Positions 1 through 8,690 of a DNA stretch of 64,000 bases are shown piece by piece. The notes beneath the pieces were generated by a model, which saw only the letters and a program-made list of their open reading frames with translations, made no database searches and was not told the origin of the DNA. Numbering within the stretch: the stretch's first letter is position 1; the number at the start of each line of letters is the position of its first letter. Source of the stretch: UBA2357 sp046295975 (GTDB taxonomy: Bacteria > Pseudomonadota > Gammaproteobacteria > Burkholderiales > Rhodocyclaceae). The position numbers were made by a program, and so were the translations under genes. The stretch is from positions 186,001-250,000 of the forward strand of contig JBKBMG010000001.1 in the NCBI GenBank assembly GCA_046295975.1, read 5' to 3'.

Positions 1-518
1 GCGAGCACGCCCGACACCGAGAACCCCAGGCTCTGCAGGCCGATCAGCGTCGCGGTAATGAGTACCGAGACCCTCAGCAGCTTGCCGATGGCATCGACCG
101 TGGTACGATCCACCGCCTGACCGCGCGCCACCTGGCGTGCCACCAGACTCTCCTGGACGTTGCGGATGAACTGCAGCAGAAACCAGGTGATGCAACCGAT
201 GACACCCACCGTCTGCAGCGGCTCGTAGAACTCGAAGATGGTCGCGGCGGTAGTGTCGTAGATGATGCGTACGGCAAACGTCAGGCCGACGATCCAGGCA
301 AGCAGCGCCGCCGGGCGCCGCACCGCCGAAATCAGCGCCTCATCCCACGGCGTGCTGGTCAGTCGCGCGCGCGCCTCGAGCCGGGCGAGCACCCGCCGCA
401 ACACGAAGTTCGCGACCGTCACCGCGAACACCACCAGGAACACCTGCAGAATCATCATCCAGGTGGCGTCGCCACCGGTCGCCCATTCGAGCACTTCCTT
501 GATCGGATCGTCTTCCAT
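1..518 (-). CDS. MscS-family mechanosensitive channel, 5' part (runs off left edge)
   Basis: Translating the minus strand from ATG at 518 gives an open frame to the window edge (about 172 residues). It starts MEDDPIKEVLEWATGG, has hydrophobic helices at about residues 20-35, 75-90 and 105-120, and ends in a segment typical of the MscS pore-lining region (VDAIGKLLRVSVLITATL, then LQSLGFSVSGVLA). In this family that helix precedes the Gly/Ala-rich TM3 and the beta domain, which must lie outside the window. The family are inner-membrane channels that release solutes on hypo-osmotic shock; the several helices before the pore resemble larger YbdG-type members. The gene is divergent from glnS across 141 bp. 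Family is fairly sure, subfamily is not. Confidence 0.75.
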   Translation of the reverse strand, partial: MEDDPIKEVLEWATGGDATWMMILQVFLVVFAVTVANFVLRRVLARLEARARLTSTPWDEALISAVRRPAALLAWIVGLTFAVRIIYDTTAATIFEFYEPLQTVGVIGCITWFLLQFIRNVQESLVARQVARGQAVDRTTVDAIGKLLRVSVLITATLIGLQSLGFSVSGVL

Positions 519-659
519 ACGCCGCGCCGGCCGTGCCGGTCATGTCCAGGCCACAAAGCCGCGAGTTTACCAGCCCGGCATGCGCGCCTACATGCAAAGC
601 GGCGCTAAAATGCCGCTTTGCATCAATCGATGCGCTTCATTTTCGCCAGAGGCAACGCA

Positions 660-2393
660 GTGTCCGACCATTCCTCCAACGGTGCCCCCGCACCCGCAAG
701 CAACTTCATCCGCAACATCATCGACGACGACCTCCGCAGCGGCAAATGGCAGGGCCGGGTGGAAACCCGTTTCCCGCCGGAGCCCAACGGCTACCTGCAC
801 TACGGCCACGCCAAATCCATCTGTCTGAACTTCGGCCTGGCCGAGCAGTATGGCGGCGCCTGCCACATGCGCTTCGACGACACCAACCCGGAGAAGGAAG
901 AGCAGGAATACGTGGACGCCATCGTCCAGGCGGTGCAGTGGCTGGGTTTCGACTGGGGCGAGCACCTGTACTTCGCGTCCGACTACTTTGAGACCATGTA
1001 CCAGTGCGCGCTCGCGCTGATCCGCGCGGGCAAGGCCTACGTCGACTCGCTGCCCGCGGAGGAGATGCGCGCCTGGCGCGGGACGCTCACCGAAGCGGGA
1101 CGCAACAGCCCGTTCCGCGATCGCAGCGTGGACGAGAACCTCGACCTGTTCCGCCGCATGCGCGAGGGCGAATTTCCCGAAGGCGCACACGCGCTGCGGG
1201 CCCGGATCGACATGGCCAGCCCCAACATCAACCTGCGCGACCCGGTGATCTACCGCATCCGCCATGCCTCGCATCACCGTACCGGCGACAAGTGGTGCAT
1301 CTACCCGCTGTACACCTTCGCCCATCCGATCGAGGATGCCATCGAAAGCGTGACCCACTCGATCTGCACGCTGGAGTTCGAGGACCAGCGCCCGTTCTAC
1401 GACTGGCTGCTGGACGCACTCGCCACCGAAGGCCTGTTTCCGCGGCCCTTGCCGCAGCAGATCGAATTCGCCCGCCTCAACCTCACCTACGTGGTGCTGT
1501 CCAAGCGCAAGCTCATCGGTCTGGTGGAAGACGGTCACGTACGCGGCTGGGACGATCCCCGCCTGCCCACGCTGATCGGCGCGCGGCGCCGCGGCTTCAC
1601 CCCGGAGGGCTTCCGCCTGTTCGCCGAGCGCATCGGCGTGTCGAAGTCCGACGCCTGGATCGACATCAGCGTGCTCGAGGAATGCATGCGCGAGCACCTC
1701 AACGACTCGGCCGAACGCCGCGTTGCCGTGCTCGACCCCTTGAAGCTGGTGATCACCAATTACCCGGAAGGCCAGTCTGAACAGTGCTCGGCGCCCAACC
1801 ACCCGCTGAGACCCGAACTGGGCAGCCGCGAAATGCCATTCGGTCGGGAGTTGTGGATAGAGCGCGAAGACTTCATGGAAGTACCGTCCAAGGGCTTCCG
1901 CCGCCTATTCCCGGACAACCTGGTGCGGCTACGCTACGGCTACGTGGTGAAATGCACCGGCTGCGAAAAGGATGCCGACGGCCGCGTGACCGCGGTGCTG
2001 GCCGAGTACATGCCCGACTCCAAGAGCGGCACGCCCGGCGCCGACACCTACAAGGTCAAGGGCAACCTGCACTGGGTATCGGTGGCGCACGCCTACCAGG
2101 CCGAGGTCCGGCTGTACGACCGCCTGTTCTCGCACCCCTACCCCGGCGCGCGCCGCGAAGGCGATCCCGAGGGCCTGGAACGCAGCTATCTGGACGATCT
2201 CAACCCGGACTCGATGCGGGTCATCACCGCCTGCCTCGAACCCGCGCTGAAGTCTGCCGAGCCCGAAGCCCGCTTCCAGTTCGAGCGCCACGGCTACTTC
2301 GTTGCCGACCGGGTGGATTCGCAGCCGGGCGCACCGGTATTCAACCGCAGCGTGACGCTCAAGGACTCCTGGGCGAAGACCGCCAAGGGCTGA
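660..2393 (+). CDS. glnS: Glutaminyl-tRNA synthetase
   Basis: Class I aminoacyl-tRNA synthetase that charges tRNA-Gln with glutamine in the cytosol. The protein (577 aa from GTG) has the HIGH-type signature within PNGYLHYGHAKS near the N-terminus, the KMSKS-type loop as LSKRK in the middle, and the GlnS features VETRFPPEPNG and MRFDDTNPEKE. I chose GTG at 660 because AGAGG lies about 8 bases upstream and the following SDHSSNGAPAPASNFIRNII matches the expected start; an upstream in-frame ATG at 618 would add 14 residues without a good ribosome site. Presence of GlnS implies direct Gln charging. It stands alone, convergent with the Mrp operon end. Confidence 0.96.
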   Translation: MSDHSSNGAPAPASNFIRNIIDDDLRSGKWQGRVETRFPPEPNGYLHYGHAKSICLNFGLAEQYGGACHMRFDDTNPEKEEQEYVDAIVQAVQWLGFDWGEHLYFASDYFETMYQCALALIRAGKAYVDSLPAEEMRAWRGTLTEAGRNSPFRDRSVDENLDLFRRMREGEFPEGAHALRARIDMASPNINLRDPVIYRIRHASHHRTGDKWCIYPLYTFAHPIEDAIESVTHSICTLEFEDQRPFYDWLLDALATEGLFPRPLPQQIEFARLNLTYVVLSKRKLIGLVEDGHVRGWDDPRLPTLIGARRRGFTPEGFRLFAERIGVSKSDAWIDISVLEECMREHLNDSAERRVAVLDPLKLVITNYPEGQSEQCSAPNHPLRPELGSREMPFGRELWIEREDFMEVPSKGFRRLFPDNLVRLRYGYVVKCTGCEKDADGRVTAVLAEYMPDSKSGTPGADTYKVKGNLHWVSVAHAYQAEVRLYDRLFSHPYPGARREGDPEGLERSYLDDLNPDSMRVITACLEPALKSAEPEARFQFERHGYFVADRVDSQPGAPVFNRSVTLKDSWAKTAKG

Positions 2394-2427
2394 GCCTCGG
2401 CCTACGACGCCGGTCGGCGCCATGAAC

Positions 2428-2449
2428 ACCGAGGGCCACTACCCTCGGT
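2428..2449. terminator. Possible bidirectional hairpin between glnS and mnhG1
   Basis: ACCGAGGG and CCCTCGGT form an 8-bp perfect stem around a 6-nt loop between two convergent genes, overlapping the last codons of mnhG1. No T-run follows on either strand, so it is only a weak terminator candidate. Confidence 0.4.
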
Positions 2450-2891
2450 CTGGCGATCCACCGGCAGCCGCTTCGCGTGCGGTAACCTCATGTGCGGCCG
2501 CTTCCCGGGCCGCCGGCGCGGCATCCGGCAGCCCGGCGCCATCGCGCGCCTGTTCGCGCACTTCTTCCTCCTCGATCACGTTGCCCAGCCGGCCCACCAC
2601 CGGCTTGATGTCAGCGGCGTAAGCTGCACGGCTGATCGCATGGGCGGCCAGCGGCGCGGTCACCAGCACCGCCATCAACGCGAACAAAGCCTCCATCGCC
2701 GCCGCCCCCGACGACGCCGCGGCCACGCCGGCCAGCACCAGCACCGCACCCAGCGCGCCGGCCTTGCTCGCCGCGTGCATGCGGCTGTAGCAGTCGGGCA
2801 GGCGCAGCACGCCAATCGCCCCCAGCAGACAGAACACCCCGCCGGCCAGCACCAGCAGCGACGCCAGCCACGGCAACAAGGATCCGTTCAT
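2439..2891 (-). CDS. mnhG: Mrp antiporter subunit MnhG (operon 1)
   Basis: Small membrane subunit G of the Mrp/Mnh multisubunit cation/H+ antiporter in the inner membrane. The 150-aa product has about three hydrophobic helices in the first 90 residues and the family-typical LLGAIGVLRLPDCYSRMHAASKAGALGA stretch (positions about 22-49), then a charged, Glu/Ala-rich cytoplasmic tail of about 55 residues that is longer than usual for the family. Its ATG overlaps the mnhF1 stop by 4 nt (ATGA), so translation is probably coupled. It is the last gene of operon 1 and meets glnS head-on. Confidence 0.9.
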   Translation of the reverse strand: MNGSLLPWLASLLVLAGGVFCLLGAIGVLRLPDCYSRMHAASKAGALGAVLVLAGVAAASSGAAAMEALFALMAVLVTAPLAAHAISRAAYAADIKPVVGRLGNVIEEEEVREQARDGAGLPDAAPAAREAAAHEVTAREAAAGGSPDRG

Positions 2892-3235
2892 CGTCCGTCC
2901 TCCCGAGCGTCCAGATCCTCGCCTTCAAACCCGGCGCGCTCGCGGCGATTGCGCTCGGTCTTGCGGAACAGCGGCGCGAACGCCACCGTGCCGAGGAAGG
3001 CCACCAACGACAGGACCACCGCCACGTCGAGGAACACGATCTGGCCGCTGATCATCGCCCCGAGCGCCACGGCTGCCACCCCGACCAGCGTGAGGGCATC
3101 GATCGCCACCACCCGGTCGGGACCACTAGGCCCCAGGAACAGACGCACCACGATGATGAGTGCGCTGAGCGCCAGCATCACCACCACCACCGGAATCACC
3201 CAGAACGCCCCGGCCATCTCCATCGTCACGATCAT
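2888..3235 (-). CDS. mnhF: Mrp antiporter subunit MnhF (operon 1)
   Basis: Subunit F of the Mrp antiporter, 115 aa, three predicted transmembrane helices. The conserved family core RLFLGPSGPDRVVAIDAL is present near residues 31-48. I chose ATG at 3235, with GGAGGGG a few bases upstream; an earlier in-frame ATG would add about 32 residues of arginine-rich, non-membrane sequence inside mnhE and is unlikely. The C-terminus carries a charged tail (KTERNRRERAGFEGE). It lies 70 bp after mnhE1 and overlaps mnhG1 by 4 nt. Confidence 0.9.
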   Translation of the reverse strand: MIVTMEMAGAFWVIPVVVVMLALSALIIVVRLFLGPSGPDRVVAIDALTLVGVAAVALGAMISGQIVFLDVAVVLSLVAFLGTVAFAPLFRKTERNRRERAGFEGEDLDAREDGR

Positions 3236-3305
3236 CGCCGCCCCTCCGCGCCACTGCGGGCGGCACACGACCGGCGCACCGCGCGCCCGAGTCCCGCGAT
3301 CACCT

Positions 3306-3809
3306 TCATACCCTTTCCTCCGTCGCTGCACGCGCCGCGCGCTCCGGGTTCATCCAATCGAGCAGCCTGCGCTCGAGCTCACGAATACCCAGTTCCACCT
3401 TGTCCGCCGACGCGGCGTCGAGCGCATGGATGTACATCTCGCCGGTATCGGGGTCGTAGTCGAGCGCCATCGTGCCCGGCGTCAGCGTGAGCAGCAGGCC
3501 GATCAGCGTCGCCACGCCCTCGCGCCTGTCCTCCAGGCACAGCTTGATCACCGCCGGCGAAGGCTGGACCCGTGCGGACACCACCAGGCGGGCGACATCG
3601 ATGCTCGCGCGCACGATCTCCAACGCGAACCAGACCGCGAAGCCGACGCCCAGCTCCAGCCGCCTCAGGTAGTTGCCGACGCTGATCAGGCGCGCCCCGA
3701 GCTTCAGCACCAGATACACCAGCACGAACGCCCCGACGATGCCCAGCGGGTCCAGCGCATTGGCGAACGCGGCAATCCCCACCGCAATCAGGATGTGCAG
3801 CCCCAGCAT
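3306..3809 (-). CDS. mnhE: Mrp antiporter subunit MnhE (operon 1)
   Basis: Subunit E, a small membrane protein needed for assembly or stability of the Mrp complex. The product is 167 aa with N-terminal hydrophobic helices and the family region VARLVVSARVQPSPAVIKL followed by LLTLTPGTMALDYD, the pattern that identifies MnhE/MrpE, then a soluble C-terminal domain with HALDAASADKVELGIRELE. It begins 1 nt after the mnhD1 stop. Subunit E is less conserved than A to D, but here the TLTPGT motif and gene order make the call safe. Confidence 0.9.
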   Translation of the reverse strand: MLGLHILIAVGIAAFANALDPLGIVGAFVLVYLVLKLGARLISVGNYLRRLELGVGFAVWFALEIVRASIDVARLVVSARVQPSPAVIKLCLEDRREGVATLIGLLLTLTPGTMALDYDPDTGEMYIHALDAASADKVELGIRELERRLLDWMNPERAARAATEERV

Positions 3810-3810
3810 G

Positions 3811-5304
3811 TCATCGCCCTCCCGTGCGCACCAGCGCGTCGAAATACGCGGCCGGCTGCGCCAGTTGCTCGGCCGCCGCCATGGCGTAGGCCATCACCGG
3901 ACCGGCGCCCAGGCCGATGAGCACCGTCAGCGCGGCCAGCCCGGTGACCGCCCACCAGCCCCAGCGCATGCCCACGTCGCTGCGGATCGCCTGCTCACCC
4001 TGGGGGTGCGCCTTCAGAAAGGTCTCGTTCCAGATCTTGCTCATCGACAGCAGGGTGAAGATGCCGGTCACCAGCGCCACCCCAGCCGCCCACCAGAAAC
4101 CGTCGGCCAGGCTCGCCTTGACCAGCACGAACTTGGCCCAAAAACCCGACAGCGGCGGAATGCCGGCCAGTGACAAGGCCGGGATCGCGAACAGAATCGC
4201 CAGCCACGGTGCCCGGGCGTACAAGCCCCCCATGGCCGCCAGCCGCTCGGAGCCGGTCATGCGCGCGGCGATGCCGCCGATGAAGAACAGGTTGGCCTTC
4301 ACCACGATGTGGTGGATCAGATAGAACACCGCGCCCGCGATCGCCAGCGGACTGGCCAGCGCCAGGCCAAGAATCATGTAGCCCACCTGGCTGACGATAT
4401 GAAAGGACAGGATGCGCCGCACCTCGTTCTGCGCCGCGGCACCGAGCACGCCGACCAGCATCGTCGCGCAGGCTACCCACAACAACACCTCGTGCGCCAT
4501 GCCGTATTCCGGCCACACCAGGGTGACGATGCGGATCATGGCGTACACGCCGACCTTGGTGAGCAAGCCGGCAAACAAGGCCGACACCGGCGTCCATGCC
4601 ACGTGGTAGGACGCCGGGAGCCAGCCGAACACCGGAAACAGCGCGGCCTTGATCGCGAACGACAGCAACATCATCACCACGGCCAGCGTGGCCGCCGGCG
4701 GCGCCTCGCCGCTGCGGAAGATCAAGCCCAGTTCGCCCATGTTGAGCGTGCCGGTGGCGCTGTAGACCAAGCCCGCCGAGAGCAGGAACACCAGCGTCGC
4801 GAGCAGGTTGAGCACCAGATACGTCATGGTGCCGGCCAGGCGCCGCCGTCCTCCGCCCAACGCGATGAGCGCAAACGAGCCGATCAGCAACACCTCGAAC
4901 CAGACGTAGAGATTGAACACGTCGCCGGTAATGAAGGCGCCGCATACCCCCGCCAACAACCCATGGACGAAGACATGGAAGTTGCGCAGCACGTCCGGGT
5001 TGCCCTCGCGCACCAAGCCATACAGCACCGTGGCCAGCCCGATGATGCCGGTGATCGCCACCATCGCCGCCGACAGGCGATCGATGACCACGGTGATGCC
5101 ATAGGGTGCCTCCCAGCCGCCGAGTTGGGCGCTCAGCACCACATCGGCATCGGCCAGCGCCACCAGCCGGATGCCGACCAGCACCAGCGCGATCGCGCCG
5201 ATCACGCTGACGACCTTCACCAATTCGTGGCGGGGGCGCAGCATCACCCCCACCAACATGGTCAACAGCGGCACGACGACCGGCGCGACGATCAATGCAT
5301 TCAT
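3811..5304 (-). CDS. mnhD: Mrp antiporter subunit MnhD (operon 1)
   Basis: Antiporter-like subunit D (497 aa), homologous to complex I NuoM/NuoN, with about 14 membrane helices. The key ionisable residues of the family are visible: the Glu in YVWFEVLLIGSF and the Lys in AIKAALFPVFGWLP, with a further Lys in GLLTKVGVYAM. These line the proton path in Mrp D and related subunits. ATG overlaps the mnhC1 stop by 4 nt (ATGA). The complete key residues argue for a functional antiporter module. Confidence 0.94.
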   Translation of the reverse strand: MNALIVAPVVVPLLTMLVGVMLRPRHELVKVVSVIGAIALVLVGIRLVALADADVVLSAQLGGWEAPYGITVVIDRLSAAMVAITGIIGLATVLYGLVREGNPDVLRNFHVFVHGLLAGVCGAFITGDVFNLYVWFEVLLIGSFALIALGGGRRRLAGTMTYLVLNLLATLVFLLSAGLVYSATGTLNMGELGLIFRSGEAPPAATLAVVMMLLSFAIKAALFPVFGWLPASYHVAWTPVSALFAGLLTKVGVYAMIRIVTLVWPEYGMAHEVLLWVACATMLVGVLGAAAQNEVRRILSFHIVSQVGYMILGLALASPLAIAGAVFYLIHHIVVKANLFFIGGIAARMTGSERLAAMGGLYARAPWLAILFAIPALSLAGIPPLSGFWAKFVLVKASLADGFWWAAGVALVTGIFTLLSMSKIWNETFLKAHPQGEQAIRSDVGMRWGWWAVTGLAALTVLIGLGAGPVMAYAMAAAEQLAQPAAYFDALVRTGGR

Positions 5305-5729
5305 CGCCGCCCCTCCTCGCCGTCGTGATGCACGTCGGCGTCATCCTGGTGCACCTGCAACCCGACCTCCTCGACGTCGGGAGCCGGCTGCTCGGTCACC
5401 TCGGTAACGCGATCGGTGGTGGTGATGCCGTGGCTTTCGCGCACGCTCTTGAGCACCGCCAGGGCGAACGCGAACAGACCGAAGCCGATCACGATGGCCG
5501 TCAGCACCAGCGCCTGCGGCAGCGGATTGGCCGGATCGGACGGCAGCGTCGTGGCGGTGACAAAGGCCGCCTCGCTGCCGGCGAAGCGGCCCGACGTCAA
5601 TACGCCGAGGTTGATCGCGTTACCGAGAATCGCTACACCCAGCACCACGCGAATCAAGTTGCGGTCCAACAGCAACCACATGCCTATGCCGGCCAGTCCA
5701 CCAGCGGTCAATGCAGCAAGCCACTCCAT
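5301..5729 (-). CDS. mnhC: Mrp antiporter subunit MnhC (operon 1)
   Basis: NuoK-like subunit C, 142 aa, three helices, with the family core RNLIRVVLGVAILGNAINL and the motif DPLPQALVLTAIVI-like segment NPLPQALVLTAIVIGFG. I chose ATG at 5729, about 8 bases after GGGAGG; an ATG 30 bp further upstream lacks support. The tail of about 45 residues is acidic and His-rich (QVHQDDADVHHDGEE), which is unusual and could in principle bind metal, though that is speculation. A 195-bp gap separates it from mnhAB1; a mini-ORF lies in that gap and its TGA sits 1 nt before this ATG. Confidence 0.92.
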   Translation of the reverse strand: MEWLAALTAGGLAGIGMWLLLDRNLIRVVLGVAILGNAINLGVLTSGRFAGSEAAFVTATTLPSDPANPLPQALVLTAIVIGFGLFAFALAVLKSVRESHGITTTDRVTEVTEQPAPDVEEVGLQVHQDDADVHHDGEEGRR

Positions 5730-5730
5730 C

Positions 5731-5802
5731 TCAGGCCTCCCGCCGGGCCGACCGCGCACGGTCGGTCATCCGCAAACGCAATGGACGTGGGTGTCGGATC
5801 AC
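5731..5802 (-). CDS. Arg-rich mini-ORF (23 aa) between mnhAB1 and mnhC1
   Basis: The 195-bp gap between mnhAB1 and mnhC1 contains GGGAGG followed, after 6 nt, by GTG opening a 23-codon frame, MIRHPRPLRLRMTDRARSARREA, with eight arginines. Its TGA is 1 nt before the mnhC1 ATG, so if translated it would deliver ribosomes to mnhC1. I recognise no family. It may be a translational-coupling leader, a rare-codon sensor or simply chance in GC-rich DNA. An ATG-TGA start-stop overlaps the same ribosome site in another frame. Confidence 0.3.
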   Translation of the reverse strand: MIRHPRPLRLRMTDRARSARREA

Positions 5803-5924
5803 ATCAGTCCTCCCTGTCGGCGCCCCATGGCGCGTCGTCAAACCCGTGCGGGCAACTGCCATAGTGCAGCCCCTCAGGCGGCCCGGATCAGGTGCGTCGC
5901 CTCGACGCGGAATACGCCCCGTCC

Positions 5925-8690
5925 TCATGCCGGCCTCCCCGCGAGCCGCTGCATCATGTGCATCACCGAACCAAACACCGTCAGGAACACCCCCACGTCG
6001 AACAATAGCGGCGTCCCCAGCGGCAGCCCCAGCGGGAACATCCACAAGCCCTTCAGGAACGCCTCGCCAGCCAGCAGGCCGATCAGCCCGGCGCCCACCG
6101 CGCAGGCCAGACCGACGCCCACGATCAGCGTCGGCCTCACCCCCATCAGCGCACGCGCCTGATAGTTGCCGAAGGTGAGTACCACCAGAATGAAGCCCAC
6201 TGCGGCAACCAGGCCGCCGATGAAGCCGCCGCCCGGCAGGTTGTGGCCGCGCCACAACAACACCAGCGACACCAGCACCATCAGACCTGCGAGAGGCCGG
6301 ATCGCGTGGCGCAACAACACGGAACCGAACTCGGGTTCGCCCTTGCGCGTCATCTCGGTCAATTGCCCCCCACCCAGCAAGGTCGCCGCTGCGAGCGCGG
6401 CCAGCGCCACCACGACGATCTCGCCCAAGGTATCGAAGGCGCGGAAATCGACCAGGATGACGTTCACCACGTTGCCGCCCTTGCCGCCGGGATAGCTGTT
6501 GTTCACGTACCACCCGGCAATGTCACCGGCCAGCGGCAGGTTCACCGCCACCAGCAGCGACAGCGCAACGGCAACACCGAAGAACAGCGAAATCAGCAGA
6601 TGCGATACGCGAGAGAGCGCCCCCTTGTCCGCGACCCGCGGAATGGCCGGCATGCTGCGCAGCACGAAGGCGAGGAACACCACGGTGAGTGTCTCGACCA
6701 TCAACTGGGTGATGGCCACATCCGGCGCGTTCGCCGCGAGGAAAAACAAGGCCAGGCCCAGGCCGCTGGCACCGAGCGCCGCCACCAGCGCCAGCCGCCC
6801 GCGCATCGCCGCCGCCGCGCCAGCCCCGGCCAGGGCGAGAATGCTGCCCAGCACCGCCGGTACGTTGAGCGCCGAATAATGGCCGCCTGAAAGCACCGGC
6901 TCACCGCCCGCCGCGACCGCGACAAACACCACCGCAGTGAGCACCCCGCTCAGCAAGGTCAGGTGCAGGCGCAGCGAACCATGCTGGAAGCCGCTTGCGG
7001 TCAAGGCCGCCAACTCGAAGACGCGCTTCAGGAAGCGATCCCAGATCAAATCCCCGCTCACCCCCCAGAACACGCGCCAGCGTGCGATGTGCAGCCGCAC
7101 CTGATGGCGGAAGCGGTAGAACACCACGCCCAAAGCCACGGTGATCAGGCTGGTGATCAACGCCGGGGTCACCCCACCCCACAAGTACAGGCGCACGTCC
7201 ACATCGCCGCGTGCCACCGATTGCACTGCGGCATTCACCAGCCACGTCTCCGGCCAATGGTGCCAGGCGCCGAGCAGAAAGCCCGCAATCGCCAGCAGCA
7301 TCGGCCCCAGCCACATCGGCACCGACACTTCGTGCGGATGGCGCGGGTAATTCCCCTGTGCCCCCAGGAAAGTGCGAATGAAGACCAGGCCAGCGGCCGC
7401 CAGCAACAAGGCGTTGGTAACGATCATCGCGATCGTCACCACCCAGCCGGTAAGCCCCATCTGAATCAGACCGGCATAGGCGAATTCCTTGGCGATGAAA
7501 CCGAAGAACGGCGGCAGGCCGGCATTGGAGAAGGCGGCCAGCGCCACTGCCGCTCCGGTCAGCGGCATGATCTTGATCAGGCCACCGAGGCGCGACAGTT
7601 CGCGGGTGCCGGTGGCGTGATCCACCGCACCCACCGCCATGAAGAGCGCGCCCTTGTACAGGGAATGCGCCAGCAAGTAGAGCACGAAGGCCTGCAGACC
7701 ATAGGTGGTGTTGGTGCCGATCAACATGGTCAGTTGCCCGAGCACGGTCACCGTGGTGTAGGCCAGCAGGCGCTTGAGATCGGTCTGCCGGATCGCCAGC
7801 ACCGCCCCGACCAGCGCAGTGACCGCACCGAAACCCACCAGTACCAGCCCCCAGCCCGCTTCTCCCCCCAGGGTCGGATTGAGACGTGCCATCAAATACA
7901 CGCCGGCCTTCACCATGGTCGCCGAATGCAGGTAGGCCGACACCGGCGTCGGCGCGTTCATCGCGTTCGGCAACCACAGATGGAAAGGTACCTGCGCCGA
8001 TTTGGTGAAACAGCCGATCAGCACCAGCACCATGATGCCCAGATAAAGCGGGCTGGCCTCGACCGCTGCGGCATCCAGGGCGGAGAAGCGCCAGGCATCG
8101 GACGCCACGCCCAGCAGCACCAAGCCCGCCAGCAGCGCCAGACCACCACCGCCGGTAATCAGCAGCGCCTGCAGCGCCGCCCGTCGCGACACGGCCTTCT
8201 CGTGCTGGAAACTGATCAGCAGAAAGGAGGCGACACTGGTGAGCTCCCAGAACACGAACATCGCCACCAGGTCGTCGGCCAGCACCAGGCCGAGCATCGC
8301 CATCATGAACAGCAGCAGATAGGCGTAGAAACGTCCCAGGTGATGGTGGTCGGACAGGTAGGCGCCGGCGTAGAGCACGATCAGCGTGCCGATGCCGGTG
8401 ATCAGCAACGCGAACAACAGCGACAAGCCGTCGAGCCGCATGGCCACCGAAACGTCCAGCGCCGGCACCCAGGCGAGCGACGCGGTGACTGCGTCGCCGC
8501 CGGCCACCACCGGGATCTGCGTCACGAACCAGATGAAGGCCGCAAAGGGCACGACCGCGAGCATCCACCCCGCCCTGTCGTCAAACCTTCGGCCCAGCGT
8601 CGGCGCCAGCAGCGCAGCGATCGCGATCGCGAACACCGCGCTCAGCACCGCCACCCCCTGCTCTCCCGTTTCAAAAGCCTCATCGCGCAC
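5925..8690 (-). CDS. mnhA: Mrp antiporter fused subunit MnhA-MnhB (operon 1)
   Basis: Largest Mrp subunit, 921 aa. Residues about 1-790 are MnhA: a NuoL-like antiporter module with the conserved Glu near residue 149 in FVFWELTSVASF and Lys residues in TKSAQVPFHLWLP and HSATMVKAGVYLM, then a NuoJ-like region (VAITQLMVETLTVV). Residues about 800-921 are an MnhB domain (LWRGHNLPGGGFIGGL), so A and B are fused as in other proteobacterial group-2 Mrp systems. ATG at 8690 follows AGAGGAG by 7 nt; an internal GTG about 33 nt on is an alternative start. It is the first gene of operon 1 (order AB-C-D-E-F-G). Substrate could be Na+ or K+; sequence does not decide. Confidence 0.94.
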   Translation of the reverse strand: MRDEAFETGEQGVAVLSAVFAIAIAALLAPTLGRRFDDRAGWMLAVVPFAAFIWFVTQIPVVAGGDAVTASLAWVPALDVSVAMRLDGLSLLFALLITGIGTLIVLYAGAYLSDHHHLGRFYAYLLLFMMAMLGLVLADDLVAMFVFWELTSVASFLLISFQHEKAVSRRAALQALLITGGGGLALLAGLVLLGVASDAWRFSALDAAAVEASPLYLGIMVLVLIGCFTKSAQVPFHLWLPNAMNAPTPVSAYLHSATMVKAGVYLMARLNPTLGGEAGWGLVLVGFGAVTALVGAVLAIRQTDLKRLLAYTTVTVLGQLTMLIGTNTTYGLQAFVLYLLAHSLYKGALFMAVGAVDHATGTRELSRLGGLIKIMPLTGAAVALAAFSNAGLPPFFGFIAKEFAYAGLIQMGLTGWVVTIAMIVTNALLLAAAGLVFIRTFLGAQGNYPRHPHEVSVPMWLGPMLLAIAGFLLGAWHHWPETWLVNAAVQSVARGDVDVRLYLWGGVTPALITSLITVALGVVFYRFRHQVRLHIARWRVFWGVSGDLIWDRFLKRVFELAALTASGFQHGSLRLHLTLLSGVLTAVVFVAVAAGGEPVLSGGHYSALNVPAVLGSILALAGAGAAAAMRGRLALVAALGASGLGLALFFLAANAPDVAITQLMVETLTVVFLAFVLRSMPAIPRVADKGALSRVSHLLISLFFGVAVALSLLVAVNLPLAGDIAGWYVNNSYPGGKGGNVVNVILVDFRAFDTLGEIVVVALAALAAATLLGGGQLTEMTRKGEPEFGSVLLRHAIRPLAGLMVLVSLVLLWRGHNLPGGGFIGGLVAAVGFILVVLTFGNYQARALMGVRPTLIVGVGLACAVGAGLIGLLAGEAFLKGLWMFPLGLPLGTPLLFDVGVFLTVFGSVMHMMQRLAGRPA

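Noticed and set aside
588..1802. Long open frame opposite glnS
   Set aside because: It is antisense to a certain glnS; its composition (His/Ala/Gln/Arg-rich, no family) is the usual shadow in GC-rich coding DNA.
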